Source of the DNA: Rathayibacter sp. Leaf185
Lineage (GTDB): Bacteria; Actinomycetota; Actinomycetes; Actinomycetales; Microbacteriaceae
Direction: 5' to 3'
DNA length: 64,000 nt
NCBI RefSeq assembly: GCF_001423885.1
Contig: NZ_LMPP01000002.1
Coordinates: 690,575-754,574, forward strand
Notes under the pieces: generated by a model
Databases searched by the model: none
What the model was told of the DNA's origin: nothing
Seen by the model: the letters and a program-made list of their open reading frames with translations, nothing else
Shown: positions 45,938 through 54,491 of the stretch, one piece after another
Position numbering within the stretch: the first letter of the stretch is position 1
Layout of the letters: each line of letters opens with the position of its first letter
Translations under genes and position numbers: made by a program

Positions 45938-46981
45938 ATGACCGCTGACTTCGTGCCTCGCGTCCCCGCCGCCTACCGCCGGGACGATCCGTCTCCGGGG
46001 CTCGCCGATCCGGCCGTCCCGATCCGGCCGGGAGCAGCCGCGCTCGGCCTCCTGGCCCCGTTCGCCGCCGATCCGTCGGTCACCGACCTGTTCGTGAACG
46101 GCGGATCCGGCCTCTGGGTCGACCGGGGGAGGGGCGCGATCCGCGATCCGAGCTGGACACTGGATGCCGGAGGAGCGCGTCGACTGGCCGTCGCCCTCGT
46201 CTCGGCGGGTGGGCGCCACGTCGACGAGGCGAGTCCGTGCGTCGACGTCCGGCTCCGCCACGGGGTCCGGGTGCACGTCGTGCTGCCGCCCGTCGCGACC
46301 GGCGGGACGCTGATCTCCGTCCGCGTCCCCCGCGCCGACGCCTGGAGCCTCGACGAGCTGCACGCCGCCGGGATGCTCGACGAGCAGGGTCGACTGCTCC
46401 TGCGCCGCGCGGTCGATGCGCGCTGGAACCTCCTGATCTCGGGCGCCGGGGGATCCGGCAAGACCACGCTCCTCGGCGCTCTGCTCGGCTTCGCGCCGCC
46501 GCAGGAGCGCATCATCGCGATCGAGGACGTGGGTGAGCTGCGCCCCGCGCATCCGCACTTCGTCGCGCTCGAGTCGAGGCAGCCGAATCTGGAGGGCGCG
46601 GGCGGGGTGGGTCTGGACCGCTTGGTCCGCGAGGCGCTGCGGATGCGTCCCGACCGCCTCGTGCTCGGAGAGTGCCGCGGGGTCGAGCTGCGCGAGCTCC
46701 TCTCCGCGCTCAACACCGGGCACGACGGCGGCGCAGGCACGCTCCACGCGAACTCTCTCGCCGATGTCCCCGCGCGGCTCGAGGCGCTCGGTGCGCTCGC
46801 CGGGATGGGGCAGGAGGCGATCGCCCGTCAGACAGTGAGCGCGATCGATCTGGTGCTGCACCTCGAGCGTGTCGGCGGCCGACGCCGGCTGGCGTCGTGG
46901 GGCGGTTTCGCCCTCGATCCGGCGGGCCGCCTCCGGATCGAGGAGGGCGCGCTGCCGCCGCGGCCGAGGTCGGCGGCGTGA
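45938..46981 (+). CDS. Tad pilus assembly ATPase (TadA/CpaF family, Rv3659c-like)
   Basis: A 347-residue secretion ATPase of the type II/IV family that powers assembly of Flp/Tad pili. LLAPFAADPSVTDLFVNG starts the N-terminal domain, GAGGSGKTTLLGALLGF is the Walker A loop near residue 169, IIAIEDVGELRP the Walker B, LGECRGVELRELLSALNTGHDGG the His/Asp box and TLHANS the conserved downstream box. ATG 45938 lies 7 nt after a TACCGT hexamer. It begins a run of five overlapping genes. Confidence 0.9.
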   Translation: MTADFVPRVPAAYRRDDPSPGLADPAVPIRPGAAALGLLAPFAADPSVTDLFVNGGSGLWVDRGRGAIRDPSWTLDAGGARRLAVALVSAGGRHVDEASPCVDVRLRHGVRVHVVLPPVATGGTLISVRVPRADAWSLDELHAAGMLDEQGRLLLRRAVDARWNLLISGAGGSGKTTLLGALLGFAPPQERIIAIEDVGELRPAHPHFVALESRQPNLEGAGGVGLDRLVREALRMRPDRLVLGECRGVELRELLSALNTGHDGGAGTLHANSLADVPARLEALGALAGMGQEAIARQTVSAIDLVLHLERVGGRRRLASWGGFALDPAGRLRIEEGALPPRPRSAA

Positions 46982-47958
46982 GTCGGCAGGACGGACTCGA
47001 CGAGGTCGCCGCCGTCGTCCAGCGACTCGCCGTGCTGCTCGCCTCGGGGGTGGCCCCCGCGTCGGCGTTCGAGCACCTCGCGTCGTCGGCCGCTTCGAGC
47101 GCTCCGGGTGCTGCGGCCAGACGTCGCCTCCTGCGTGCCGTCGCGCTGGAGGCCGCGAGCGGCGAGGACGTGACGGCGGCGATCCTCCGCGGGGCACCGG
47201 CGTCGAGAGGGCGACGCGAGCGGCGTCGACGGCGAGACAGGGGAGAGGAGGCGGGATGGGCGGCGCTCGCCGCCTCGTGGCGTGTCGCCGCCGACTCCGG
47301 GGCGCCGATCGCCTCGACACTCGGCGAGCTGGCGGAGTCGTTGCGCGAGCTGGGGCGGGCACGACGCGACATCGACGTGGCTCTGGCCGGGCCGGCCACG
47401 ACCGGGCGGGTGGTGAGCGCGCTGCCGCTCGTGGCGCTGGGCTTCGGCACCGTCCTCGGCTTCGACGTCGCGGGGGTGCTGGTCGGCACGGCGCCGGGCC
47501 TCGCATGCCTGGGCGGCGGCGGTGTGCTGATGCTCGCCGCTCAGCTGTGGACCAGACGACTGGTGCGGGGAGCCGACCCCGGCGACCCGGCCCCCGGGCT
47601 GGCCCTCGATCTGCTCGCGGTCGGGCTCGCGGGCGGCGGGTCGATCGATCGCGCACGGAGCCGGGTCGTCGCTGCGCTCGGCGAGTGCGGCCTGGGCGCC
47701 GATCCTCGCGCGCTGGAGGCGGCCGATCCGGTGCTCGCGCTCTCGTCGGCCGCGGGAGTGCCCGCCGGACGCCTCCTGCGCAGCGAGGCCGCGCTGACGC
47801 GGGTGCGGGCGGCGGGGCGGGCGCGGGAGCGCGCGGCGCGGCTCGGGGTCACCCTGATGCTCCCGCTCGGGGTGTGCGTGCTGCCCGCGTTCCTGCTGCT
47901 CGGGGTGGCGCCGCTCGTGATCTCGGTGCTGCTGTCGACCTTCGCCGTCGCGAGGTGA
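46978..47958 (+). CDS. TadB/TadC-like type II secretion F-domain protein
   Basis: A 326-residue membrane protein that forms the inner-membrane platform of the Tad pilus. The first half carries a T2SSF-like block (ASWRVAADSGAPIASTLGELAESLRELGR) followed by two hydrophobic helices (ALPLVALGFGTVLGFDVAGVL); the second half has another related block (LALDLLAVGLAGGGSID ... AARLGVTLMLPLGVCVLPAFLLLG). It therefore looks like TadB and TadC roles combined in one short protein. GTG 46978 overlaps the tadA stop (GTGA). Confidence 0.8.
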   Translation: MSRQDGLDEVAAVVQRLAVLLASGVAPASAFEHLASSAASSAPGAAARRRLLRAVALEAASGEDVTAAILRGAPASRGRRERRRRRDRGEEAGWAALAASWRVAADSGAPIASTLGELAESLRELGRARRDIDVALAGPATTGRVVSALPLVALGFGTVLGFDVAGVLVGTAPGLACLGGGGVLMLAAQLWTRRLVRGADPGDPAPGLALDLLAVGLAGGGSIDRARSRVVAALGECGLGADPRALEAADPVLALSSAAGVPAGRLLRSEAALTRVRAAGRARERAARLGVTLMLPLGVCVLPAFLLLGVAPLVISVLLSTFAVAR

Positions 47959-48182
47959 GCGTCGTGCGAGTGTCCTCCACAGGGGCCGTCTCGCGAGGTC
48001 GTGCACTGTTCCGGGCTTCGCCTCTCTGGGCTCCGCCCGACTCGGCGATCCTCGTGGGACGGGGCGAAGTGAATGGGGCGGAGACGGAGTGGACTCGGAT
48101 GGACGGCGCAGGACGGTGGAACCGGAATGACCCGGCGGGGAGAGAAGGAGTGATCGGTTCGGAGCGGTGGCGGGTCGGAGCG

Positions 48183-48380
48183 ATGCCTCCGCGGGGCGGT
48201 GGAGCGTCGGGGCTACTCGCGGGTCTCGTCGACGAGGAGGGGTCCGCCACGGCGGAGTACGCGATCGCGACGATGGCCGCGGTCGGGTTCGCCGGGCTGC
48301 TGGTGGTGATCCTCAAGGGCGACGAGGTGCGCGGGATCCTGACCGACCTGGTGACGCGGGCGCTCACCTCGGGCGGATGA
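48183..48380 (+). CDS. DUF4244 small membrane protein (Flp pilin-like)
   Basis: A 65-residue protein with EEGSATAEYAIATMAAVGFAGLL, where the TAEYA segment and single hydrophobic helix resemble Flp pilin/DUF4244 (mycobacterial Rv3656c position). It is probably the major pilin-like subunit processed after the Gly/Ser before the hydrophobic stretch. The start is uncertain: ATG 48183 lacks a good ribosome-binding site, while ATG 48099 has GGAG 8 nt upstream but adds 28 residues with atypical codon use. A 220-bp gap after TadBC suggests its own expression signals. The stop overlaps the next ATG (ATGA). Confidence 0.8.
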   Translation: MPPRGGGASGLLAGLVDEEGSATAEYAIATMAAVGFAGLLVVILKGDEVRGILTDLVTRALTSGG

Positions 48381-48730
48381 GGGCCGCCCGCGGAGTCCTC
48401 CGTCGGCTGGCCGAGGCGGAGGGCTCGGCCACGGCGGAGTTCGCGGTCGTCCTGCCCGCCGTGGTCGTCGTGCTCGCGCTGTGCCTGGGCTCGGTCGCGG
48501 CGTCGGCGCAGTACGTGCGGCTCGTCGACGCCACGGCGGACGGGGCGAGAGCGGCCTCGCGGGGAGACGACGCGGCCCGCCCCGTGCATCGGGTCGACGG
48601 TGGCGCCACCGTGGGGACCGTGGAGGACGACGGCCTGGTCTGCGTGCGCGTGGAGGCGAGCCTGCACCCGCTGCCGGCCGTCGCGGTCCCGGTCTCGGTC
48701 CGCTCGTGCGCACTGGGAGGCGGGGAGTGA
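48377..48730 (+). CDS. TadE-like pseudopilin
   Basis: A 117-residue protein with the TadE signature: a short basic start (RRLAEAEG), then SATAEFAVVLPAVVVVLALCLG, with Glu+5-type residue and a hydrophobic helix, then an extracellular part with two cysteines (GLVCVRVEAS and VRSCALGG) that may form a disulfide. Minor pilins of this sort prime Tad pilus assembly. ATG 48377 overlaps the previous stop; its own stop overlaps the next GTG. Confidence 0.85.
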   Translation: MRAARGVLRRLAEAEGSATAEFAVVLPAVVVVLALCLGSVAASAQYVRLVDATADGARAASRGDDAARPVHRVDGGATVGTVEDDGLVCVRVEASLHPLPAVAVPVSVRSCALGGGE

Positions 48731-49098
48731 CCCGCACCGGCTCCGGAGCGGACGAGCTCCGCGCCCGCTCCGGAGAGGAGGGGTCTGCGGCGGTGACCGC
48801 GATCTCGGTGGTCGCAGCGACAGTGCTCGTCACCGCTGCGGTGCTGAGCGGGTGCGGGGCCGTGCTCGCGCATCAGCGGGCGGTGTCGGCAGCGGACGCG
48901 GCGGCGCTCGCCGCAGCCGACACCGCCTCGGGCCTCGTCCCCGGCGAGCCGTGCACGCAGGCGTCCCGGGTCGCAACGGCGGGCGGCGCCGAGCTCGCCG
49001 AGTGCTCGGTGGCCGAGGGGAGGGCGAGCGTCGAGGTGGTGGTCGCCGTCGGGCCGCTGACGATGCCGGCACGGTCGCGGGCGGGACCGCCGCCGTGA
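48727..49098 (+). CDS. Rv3654c-family TadE-like protein
   Basis: A 123-residue protein with GEEGSAAVTAISVVAATVLVTAAVL, a TadE/TadG-like prepilin helix, and the block HQRAVSAADAAALAAADTASGL common to Rv3654c-type proteins and Flp-pilus TadG N-termini. Two cysteines (PGEPCTQAS and ELAECSVAE) lie in the extracellular region. GTG 48727 overlaps the TadE stop. It is the last gene of the compact Tad locus in which no CpaE-like, prepilin peptidase or secretin gene is present. Confidence 0.82.
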   Translation: MTRTGSGADELRARSGEEGSAAVTAISVVAATVLVTAAVLSGCGAVLAHQRAVSAADAAALAAADTASGLVPGEPCTQASRVATAGGAELAECSVAEGRASVEVVVAVGPLTMPARSRAGPPP

Positions 49099-49167
49099 CC
49101 CGGCGGAGTCCGAGCCCGGCCGGGCCGACGGCTCGTCGGGCCGTGGACCGGGCCACGAGTGGAAGGG

Positions 49168-49425
49168 TCAGTCGGAGCTGAGGCGCTGGTACCGGTAGGC
49201 GGCGGCGGTCGGGAGGGTACCCGCGCCCTCATCGTGCTCGAGAGCACCGGAGAAGAGGTAGATGTAGTGGGAACCGGCTCGCGGGCCCGGGATCTCGAGT
49301 CGGGCGGCGGGAGTCGTCGCGCCGTCGTAGGAGCGCCGGAGGGTCTTCCCCTCGAGCGGTCCGTCGACGAGCTTCGCCGTATAGACGGAGGTGGTGGGGG
49401 ACGAGGTCGTGTGCGTCGTTGCCAT
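49168..49425 (-). CDS. Conserved-looking small protein of unknown function
   Basis: An 85-residue protein: a Thr/Ser-rich start (ATTHTTSSPTTSVYTAK) then VDGPLEGKTLRR, HYIYLFSGALEHD and AAAYRYQRL. Composition (Tyr, Leu, charged residues in alternating pattern) suggests a small beta-rich domain. I do not recognise a family. GC at third positions is high through the main body, supporting a real gene; ATGs at 49425, 49434 and 49437 are all in frame and none has a clear ribosome-binding site. It is convergent with the Tad locus and divergent from topA. Confidence 0.6.
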   Translation of the reverse strand: MATTHTTSSPTTSVYTAKLVDGPLEGKTLRRSYDGATTPAARLEIPGPRAGSHYIYLFSGALEHDEGAGTLPTAAAYRYQRLSSD

Positions 49426-49755
49426 GCACCTCATCATGCGCCGATCCTCGCTCGTCGTCACCGCCCCCACGCAGATCACGCGGCCGGCGTTCACGCGGCG
49501 AGGGGCCCGCTCCCAGGCTCCGGGCAGCTCTCGACGGGGAGTGACGCCCGGAGTCAGTGTGTATGGTGTGGCTGTCGGGCGCCCGAAGCCGACAGCGAAC
49601 CGCCAGCCGCCAGTGCACCGATCGGACGAAGATCCCGATCGGAGCGTGGACGGCGTACCGTTCCTCTCTGCGGTCGCCGCGCACCGCCTCCCCGAAGCAG
49701 GGGACCCGTCGGACTCACCTGTCAGTCCGACCGACAGCATCAATCGAGGAGAACT
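49426..49755. promoter_or_regulatory. 330-bp gap upstream of topA with two leader hairpins
   Basis: No gene seen. A -10-like TATGGT (49562-49567) follows GTGACG (49541-49546) at a short 15-bp spacing. Two perfect 8-bp hairpins lie between it and the GTG of topA: GCTGTCGG/CCGACAGC (49571-49596) and GTCGGACT/AGTCCGAC (49708-49731). If this promoter is used, topA has a structured leader of about 180 nt. Confidence 0.45.
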
Positions 49756-52671
49756 GTGTCCGGCACGAAGAAGCTGGTGATCGTCGAGTCGCCGGCGAAG
49801 GCCAAGACCATCGCCCAGTACCTGGGCGACGGGTACGAGGTTCTCGCCTCCGTCGGCCACATCCGCGACCTCATCGAGCCCAAGAACCTGCCCCCGGAGC
49901 TGAAGAAGGGCCCGCTGGGCAAGTTCTCGGTCGACGTCGACAACGGCTTCGAGCCCTACTACGTGGTCTCCGACCAGAAGAAGAAGACGGTGGCCGAGCT
50001 GAAGCGGGCGCTCAAGAACGCCGACGAGCTCTACCTCGCGACTGATGAGGACCGCGAGGGCGAGGCCATCGCGTGGCACCTGCTCGACGAGCTCAAGCCC
50101 AAGGTCCCCGTTCACCGGATGGTCTTCCACGAGATCACGAAGGACGCGATCCAGAAGGCTCGCGAGAACACCCGCGACATCGACACGTCGCTGGTCGACG
50201 CCCAGGAGACCCGCCGGATCCTCGACCGCCTCTACGGCTACGAGATCTCGCCGGTGCTCTGGCGCAAGGTCGGCCCCGGCCTCTCGGCCGGTCGCGTGCA
50301 GTCGGCAGCGACCCGCCTGGTCGTCGACCGTGAGCGCGAGCGTCTCGCCTTCGTGTCGGCGAGCTACTGGGACCTCGCGACGGTGCTCGCCCCGGAGTCC
50401 GATGCGGCGTCGGCGTTCGATGCGCGCCTGGCACGACTCGACGGGAAGCGGATCGGAAGCGGCCGCGACTTCGACGACCGCGGACAGCTCAAGGGCGATG
50501 TCACGGTCCTCGACGAGACGTCCGCCGCCTCGCTCGCCGACGCGCTGCGCGACTCCGCCACCACGGTGACGGTCTCGAACCTCGAGTCGAAGCCGTACTC
50601 GCGCCGTCCCGCAGCGCCCTTCACCACCTCGACGCTCCAGCAGGAGGCGGCGCGCAAGCTCCGCTTCTCGGCACGGCAGACGATGAGCGTCGCGCAGTCG
50701 CTCTACGAGAACGGCTTCATCACCTACATGAGGACCGACTCGCCCAACCTCTCGCAGCAGGCCCTCAACGCTGCCCGCTCTCAGGCGACCGCCCTCTACG
50801 GCGCCGAGACCGTGCCCGACAAGCCGCGGATGTACTCGGGCAAGAACAAGAGCGCCCAGGAGGCGCACGAGGCGATCCGCCCCGCCGGTGAGACCTTCCG
50901 TACCCCCGATCAGCTGTCGGGGACCCTCCGCGGCAACGACCTCCGCCTGTACGAGCTCATCTGGAAGCGCACCGTCGCCTCGCAGATGGCCGACGCCAAG
51001 GGCTCGACTGCGACGGTGACCCTCGAAGCGCACCCGGCCGGCGACACCTCCCGGCTCGCCGAGTTCACCGCCTCCGGAACCGTCATCACCTTCCGCGGCT
51101 TCCTGCTCGCCTACGAGGAGGGCCGCGACGAGGAGCGCCACGGCTCCCGCGACGACAAGGACGCGAAGCTGCCCGTCCTCGCGGTCGGCCAGAGCCTGGT
51201 CGTCACCGACGTCGAGGCCAAGGGCCACGAGACCTCGCCGCCCCCGCGCTACACGGAGGCGAGCCTCGTCAAGTCGCTCGAAGAGCTCGGTATCGGTCGC
51301 CCCTCGACCTACGCCTCGATCATCTCGACCATCGTCGACCGCGGCTACGTCACTCCGCGCGGCACCGCCCTCGTGCCCAACTGGATCGCCTTCTCAGTGG
51401 TCCGTCTGCTCGAGGACTTCTTCTCGGACCTCGTCGAGTACGACTTCACGGCCGAGATGGAGGGCGACCTCGACAAGATCGCCGGCGGCGAGGAGGACCG
51501 GGTCGCCTGGCTCAACCGCTTCTACTTCGGCGGCGGCAACCAGCCCGGGCTCCGTCACGTCGTCGACAACCTCGGCGAGATCGACGCGAAGAGCATCAAC
51601 TCGATCCGGATCACCGACGACATCACGCTGCGGATCGGCAAGTACGGCCCGTACCTCGAGGTAGCCGAGGAGGAGGGGCAGGAGACTCCCCGCCGGGTCA
51701 ACCTCCCGCTCGAGCTCGCGCCCGACGAGCTCACGCCGGCCAAGGCGCAGGAGCTCATCGACGCGCCTGTCCAGACCGACCGCGTGCTCGGCAGCAACCC
51801 CGACACGGGCAAGATCGTCGTGGTCAAGGACGGCCGCTTCGGTCCGTACGTGACCGAGACCGATCCGGAGCCCGACACGGTCGCCGATCCCGCGACCGGC
51901 GAGGTCGTCGAGCCCGACAAGGCTCCCACTGCCAAGCGCGGCGCGAAGAAGCCGGCGGTCGTCAAGCCGCGCACCTCGTCGCTGTTCAAGTCGATGGACG
52001 TCGCCTCGATCGACCTGGCCACGGCCCTGCGTCTGCTCGACCTGCCCCGCACGGTCGGTGTGGACCCCGAGTCGGGCGAGCCGATCACGGCCCAGAACGG
52101 CCGCTACGGTCCCTACCTCAAGAAGGGGACCGACAGCCGCTCGCTCACGAGCGAGGACCAGATCTTCGAGGTCGACCTCCCCGCAGCTCTCGCCGTGTTC
52201 GCCGAGCCCAAGTACGGCGCGCGCAAGGCGTCGAGCGCGCTCAAGGAGTTCGACGCCGACCCGGTCAGCGGCAAGCCGATCCGGATCCGCGACGGCCGCT
52301 TCGGCGCCTACGTGACCGACGGCGAGACGAACGTCACGATCCCCAAGACGCAGACGATCGAGGAGATCGACTTCGAGCAGGCGGTGCAGATGCTCGCCGA
52401 CAAGCGCGCGAAGGGACCGGCGAAGAAGGCTCCTGCGAAGCGGGCGCCGGCGAAGAAGCCTGCGGCGAAGACGACGGCGGCCAAGACGACGGCGGCCAAG
52501 ACGACGGCGGCCAAGACGACCGCCGCCAAGAAGCCGACTGCCACGACCGCGGCTGCGAAGACGACGGCTGCGAAGGCGACCGCCGCCACGACCACCACCG
52601 CGCGGACCACGGCGGCCAGGAAGCCGGCCGCGAAGAAGCCCGCGGCGACGACGGGCGCGACGGAGTCGTGA
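49756..52671 (+). CDS. topA: DNA topoisomerase I
   Basis: A 971-residue type IA topoisomerase relaxing negative supercoils. KKLVIVESPAKAKTIAQYL starts the Toprim domain, LATDEDREGEAIAWHL holds the metal-binding acidic residues, and ENGFITYMRTDSPNLS contains the catalytic Tyr (about residue 322). Three repeated C-terminal modules follow (each with DGRFGPYVT, NGRYGPYLKKG or DGRFGAYVTDG), the actinobacterial zinc-free type. The final ~85 residues are a Lys/Ala/Thr tail (PAKKAPAKRAPAKK and repeated KTTAA) for DNA binding. GTG 49756 has AGGAGAA 3-4 nt upstream. It overlaps tmk by 4 bp. Confidence 0.97.
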   Translation: MSGTKKLVIVESPAKAKTIAQYLGDGYEVLASVGHIRDLIEPKNLPPELKKGPLGKFSVDVDNGFEPYYVVSDQKKKTVAELKRALKNADELYLATDEDREGEAIAWHLLDELKPKVPVHRMVFHEITKDAIQKARENTRDIDTSLVDAQETRRILDRLYGYEISPVLWRKVGPGLSAGRVQSAATRLVVDRERERLAFVSASYWDLATVLAPESDAASAFDARLARLDGKRIGSGRDFDDRGQLKGDVTVLDETSAASLADALRDSATTVTVSNLESKPYSRRPAAPFTTSTLQQEAARKLRFSARQTMSVAQSLYENGFITYMRTDSPNLSQQALNAARSQATALYGAETVPDKPRMYSGKNKSAQEAHEAIRPAGETFRTPDQLSGTLRGNDLRLYELIWKRTVASQMADAKGSTATVTLEAHPAGDTSRLAEFTASGTVITFRGFLLAYEEGRDEERHGSRDDKDAKLPVLAVGQSLVVTDVEAKGHETSPPPRYTEASLVKSLEELGIGRPSTYASIISTIVDRGYVTPRGTALVPNWIAFSVVRLLEDFFSDLVEYDFTAEMEGDLDKIAGGEEDRVAWLNRFYFGGGNQPGLRHVVDNLGEIDAKSINSIRITDDITLRIGKYGPYLEVAEEEGQETPRRVNLPLELAPDELTPAKAQELIDAPVQTDRVLGSNPDTGKIVVVKDGRFGPYVTETDPEPDTVADPATGEVVEPDKAPTAKRGAKKPAVVKPRTSSLFKSMDVASIDLATALRLLDLPRTVGVDPESGEPITAQNGRYGPYLKKGTDSRSLTSEDQIFEVDLPAALAVFAEPKYGARKASSALKEFDADPVSGKPIRIRDGRFGAYVTDGETNVTIPKTQTIEEIDFEQAVQMLADKRAKGPAKKAPAKRAPAKKPAAKTTAAKTTAAKTTAAKTTAAKKPTATTAAAKTTAAKATAATTTTARTTAARKPAAKKPAATTGATES
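52468..52527. repeat. 15-bp coding tandem repeat in topA tail
   Basis: AAGACGACGGCGGCC is repeated three times exactly, then once as AAGACGACCGCCGCC, encoding KTTAA units. Repeat number is likely to vary between strains. Confidence 0.9.
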
Positions 52672-53315
52672 CCGGGCTGTTCGTCACCCTCGAGGGCGGG
52701 GACGGAGCGGGCAAGACCACGCAGGCCCGGCTGCTCGAGGAGTGGCTGGGCACGCGGGGTCGCACCGTCGTGCGCACTCGCGAGCCGGGCGGCACCGAGG
52801 TCGGCGTCCAGATCCGCGAGATCGTCCTCCATCATCGCGGCGAGATCGACCCGCGCGCGGAGGCGCTCCTCTACGCCGCCGATCGCGCGCAGCACATCGG
52901 CACCCTGGTTCGCCCGGCGCTCGAGCGCGGCGAGGTGGTGATCCAGGATCGCTACATCGACTCCTCCGTCGCTTATCAGGGCGCCGGGCGTGTGCTCGAC
53001 GCCGGCGAGGTCCGGACGCTCTCGGAGTGGGCGACCCACGACCTGCGCCCCGACCTCACGGTGCTGCTCGACCTGGACCCCGCGGCGGCCCGCACTCGGC
53101 TCGACGCCGCACGCACCCGCTTCGACCGGCTCGAGGCCGAGAAGCAGGAATTCCACGAGCGCGTGCGCCGGGCCTTCCTCGCGATCGCCGAGGCCGACCC
53201 CGCGCGCTTCCTGGTCGTCGACGCGAGCCTGGCGATCGAGCGCATCGCCGAGGCGATCCGCGACCGCGTCGCGGGACTGCTCGGCGACCGGCCCGCTGTC
53301 AGTGCTCGCGGCTAG
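52668..53315 (+). CDS. tmk: Thymidylate kinase
   Basis: A 215-residue kinase converting dTMP to dTDP. FVTLEGGDGAGKTTQARLLEEW is the P-loop, TREPGGTEVG the dTMP-binding loop and IQDRYIDSSVAYQGAGR the DR(Y/F) region; RFDRLEAEKQEFHERVR is the LID. GTG 52668 overlaps the topA stop (GTGA), and holB follows after 9 bp, as in many actinobacteria. Confidence 0.96.
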   Translation: MTGLFVTLEGGDGAGKTTQARLLEEWLGTRGRTVVRTREPGGTEVGVQIREIVLHHRGEIDPRAEALLYAADRAQHIGTLVRPALERGEVVIQDRYIDSSVAYQGAGRVLDAGEVRTLSEWATHDLRPDLTVLLDLDPAAARTRLDAARTRFDRLEAEKQEFHERVRRAFLAIAEADPARFLVVDASLAIERIAEAIRDRVAGLLGDRPAVSARG

Positions 53316-53318
53316 CCT
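53313..53318 (+). promoter_or_regulatory. -10 hexamer TAGCCT before holB
   Basis: TAGCCT overlaps the tmk stop region and ends 6 nt before GTG 53325; no Shine-Dalgarno. Suggests a separate, leaderless holB transcript. Confidence 0.5.
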
Positions 53319-53324
53319 GGACCT

Positions 53325-54491
53325 GTGACCGTCTGGAGCCAGCTCGTGGGGCAGGAGCACGCCATCGGCGCCCTGCAGGACGCATCGACCCCGCGCGACG
53401 AGCAGGGGCACGAGTCGTCCGCGATGACGCACTCGTGGCTCATCACCGGCCCTCCGGGGTCCGGGCGCTCCAACCTCGCGTACGCCTTCGCCTCCGCGCT
53501 GCTCTGCCGCCGCGGCGGCTGCGGCGAGTGCCCCGACTGCAAGCAGGTCGCGGCGCGCTCGCACCCCGACCTCTCGGTCCTGACCACCGAGCGCGTCATC
53601 ATCTCGATCGACGAGGTCCGCCGCCTGGTCGCGAGCTCGCAGTACTCGCCCTCGGTGTCGCGCTACCGCGTCATGGTGATCGAGGACGCCGACCGGATGG
53701 CCGAGCGCACCTCCAACGTCCTGTTGAAGGCGCTGGAGGAGCCCCCGGAGCGCACCGTCTGGATCCTCTGCGCGCCGAGCGAGGCCGACCTGCTGCCGAC
53801 GATCCGCTCGCGGGTGCGCTCGGTGCGCCTCCGGGTGCCGAGCGTCGACGACGTCGCGGGTCTGCTCGAGCGCCGCGACGGAGTCGACGCCGAGACCGCT
53901 GAGCGCGCCGCCCGCCAGGCCCAGAGCCACATCGGCATGGCGCACCGCCTCGCGACGAACGCCCACGCGCAGGAGCGGCGCGACGAGTCCCTCCGGATCG
54001 CGCTGCGCCTGCGCGGAGTCTCGGACGCGGTCCTCGGCGCGGCCCGGCTGATCGAGGTCGCCACCGAGGACGCGAAGGCGATCACGCTCGAGCGCGACGA
54101 GGTCGAGCGGCAGCAGGCGCTCCGCTCACTCGGGGTCGAGCCGGGCGGGACCGTCCCCGCGCAGCTCCGGTCGCAGCTGCGCGCTCTCGAGGAGGATCAG
54201 AAGCGCCGGGCGACCCGCAGCCTGCGCGACGGCCTCGACCGCATCCTCGTCGACCTGATGTCGCTCTACCGCGACGTCGTCCGCCTCCAGCTCGGCGCCC
54301 CGGGCGGAGTCATCAACGAGGAGGTCCGTGCCGAGATGATCGCGCTCGCCGACGCCACGACTCCCGAGCGCACGCTCGCCGTGCTCGACGCCGTCCAGGA
54401 GGCCCGCCAGCGGATCGACGCGAACGTCTCGCCCGTGCTCGCTCTCGAGGCGATGCTCGTGGTCGCCGCCCGCCGGCCGGTGGCCGCATGA
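53325..54491 (+). CDS. holB: DNA polymerase III subunit delta'
   Basis: A 388-residue clamp-loader subunit of the AAA+ family. WSQLVGQEHAIGALQDA opens the domain; the P-loop reads GPPGSGRSNLAYAFA with Arg in place of the catalytic Lys, as expected for a delta' subunit that does not hydrolyse ATP. CRRGGCGECPDCKQV is the zinc module, IISIDEVRRLVA the SRC-neighbouring block and DADRMAERTSNVLLKALEEPP the Walker B-like region. GTG 53325 matches the family N-terminus. Confidence 0.94.
   Translation: MTVWSQLVGQEHAIGALQDASTPRDEQGHESSAMTHSWLITGPPGSGRSNLAYAFASALLCRRGGCGECPDCKQVAARSHPDLSVLTTERVIISIDEVRRLVASSQYSPSVSRYRVMVIEDADRMAERTSNVLLKALEEPPERTVWILCAPSEADLLPTIRSRVRSVRLRVPSVDDVAGLLERRDGVDAETAERAARQAQSHIGMAHRLATNAHAQERRDESLRIALRLRGVSDAVLGAARLIEVATEDAKAITLERDEVERQQALRSLGVEPGGTVPAQLRSQLRALEEDQKRRATRSLRDGLDRILVDLMSLYRDVVRLQLGAPGGVINEEVRAEMIALADATTPERTLAVLDAVQEARQRIDANVSPVLALEAMLVVAARRPVAA

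Noticed and set aside
45786-47656. Possible CpaE/Ssd gene between the 6C RNA and tadA
   Set aside because: Mycobacteria have one here, but the gap to the ATPase ATG is only about 160 bp; minus-strand frames covering this area are shadows of the Tad genes.
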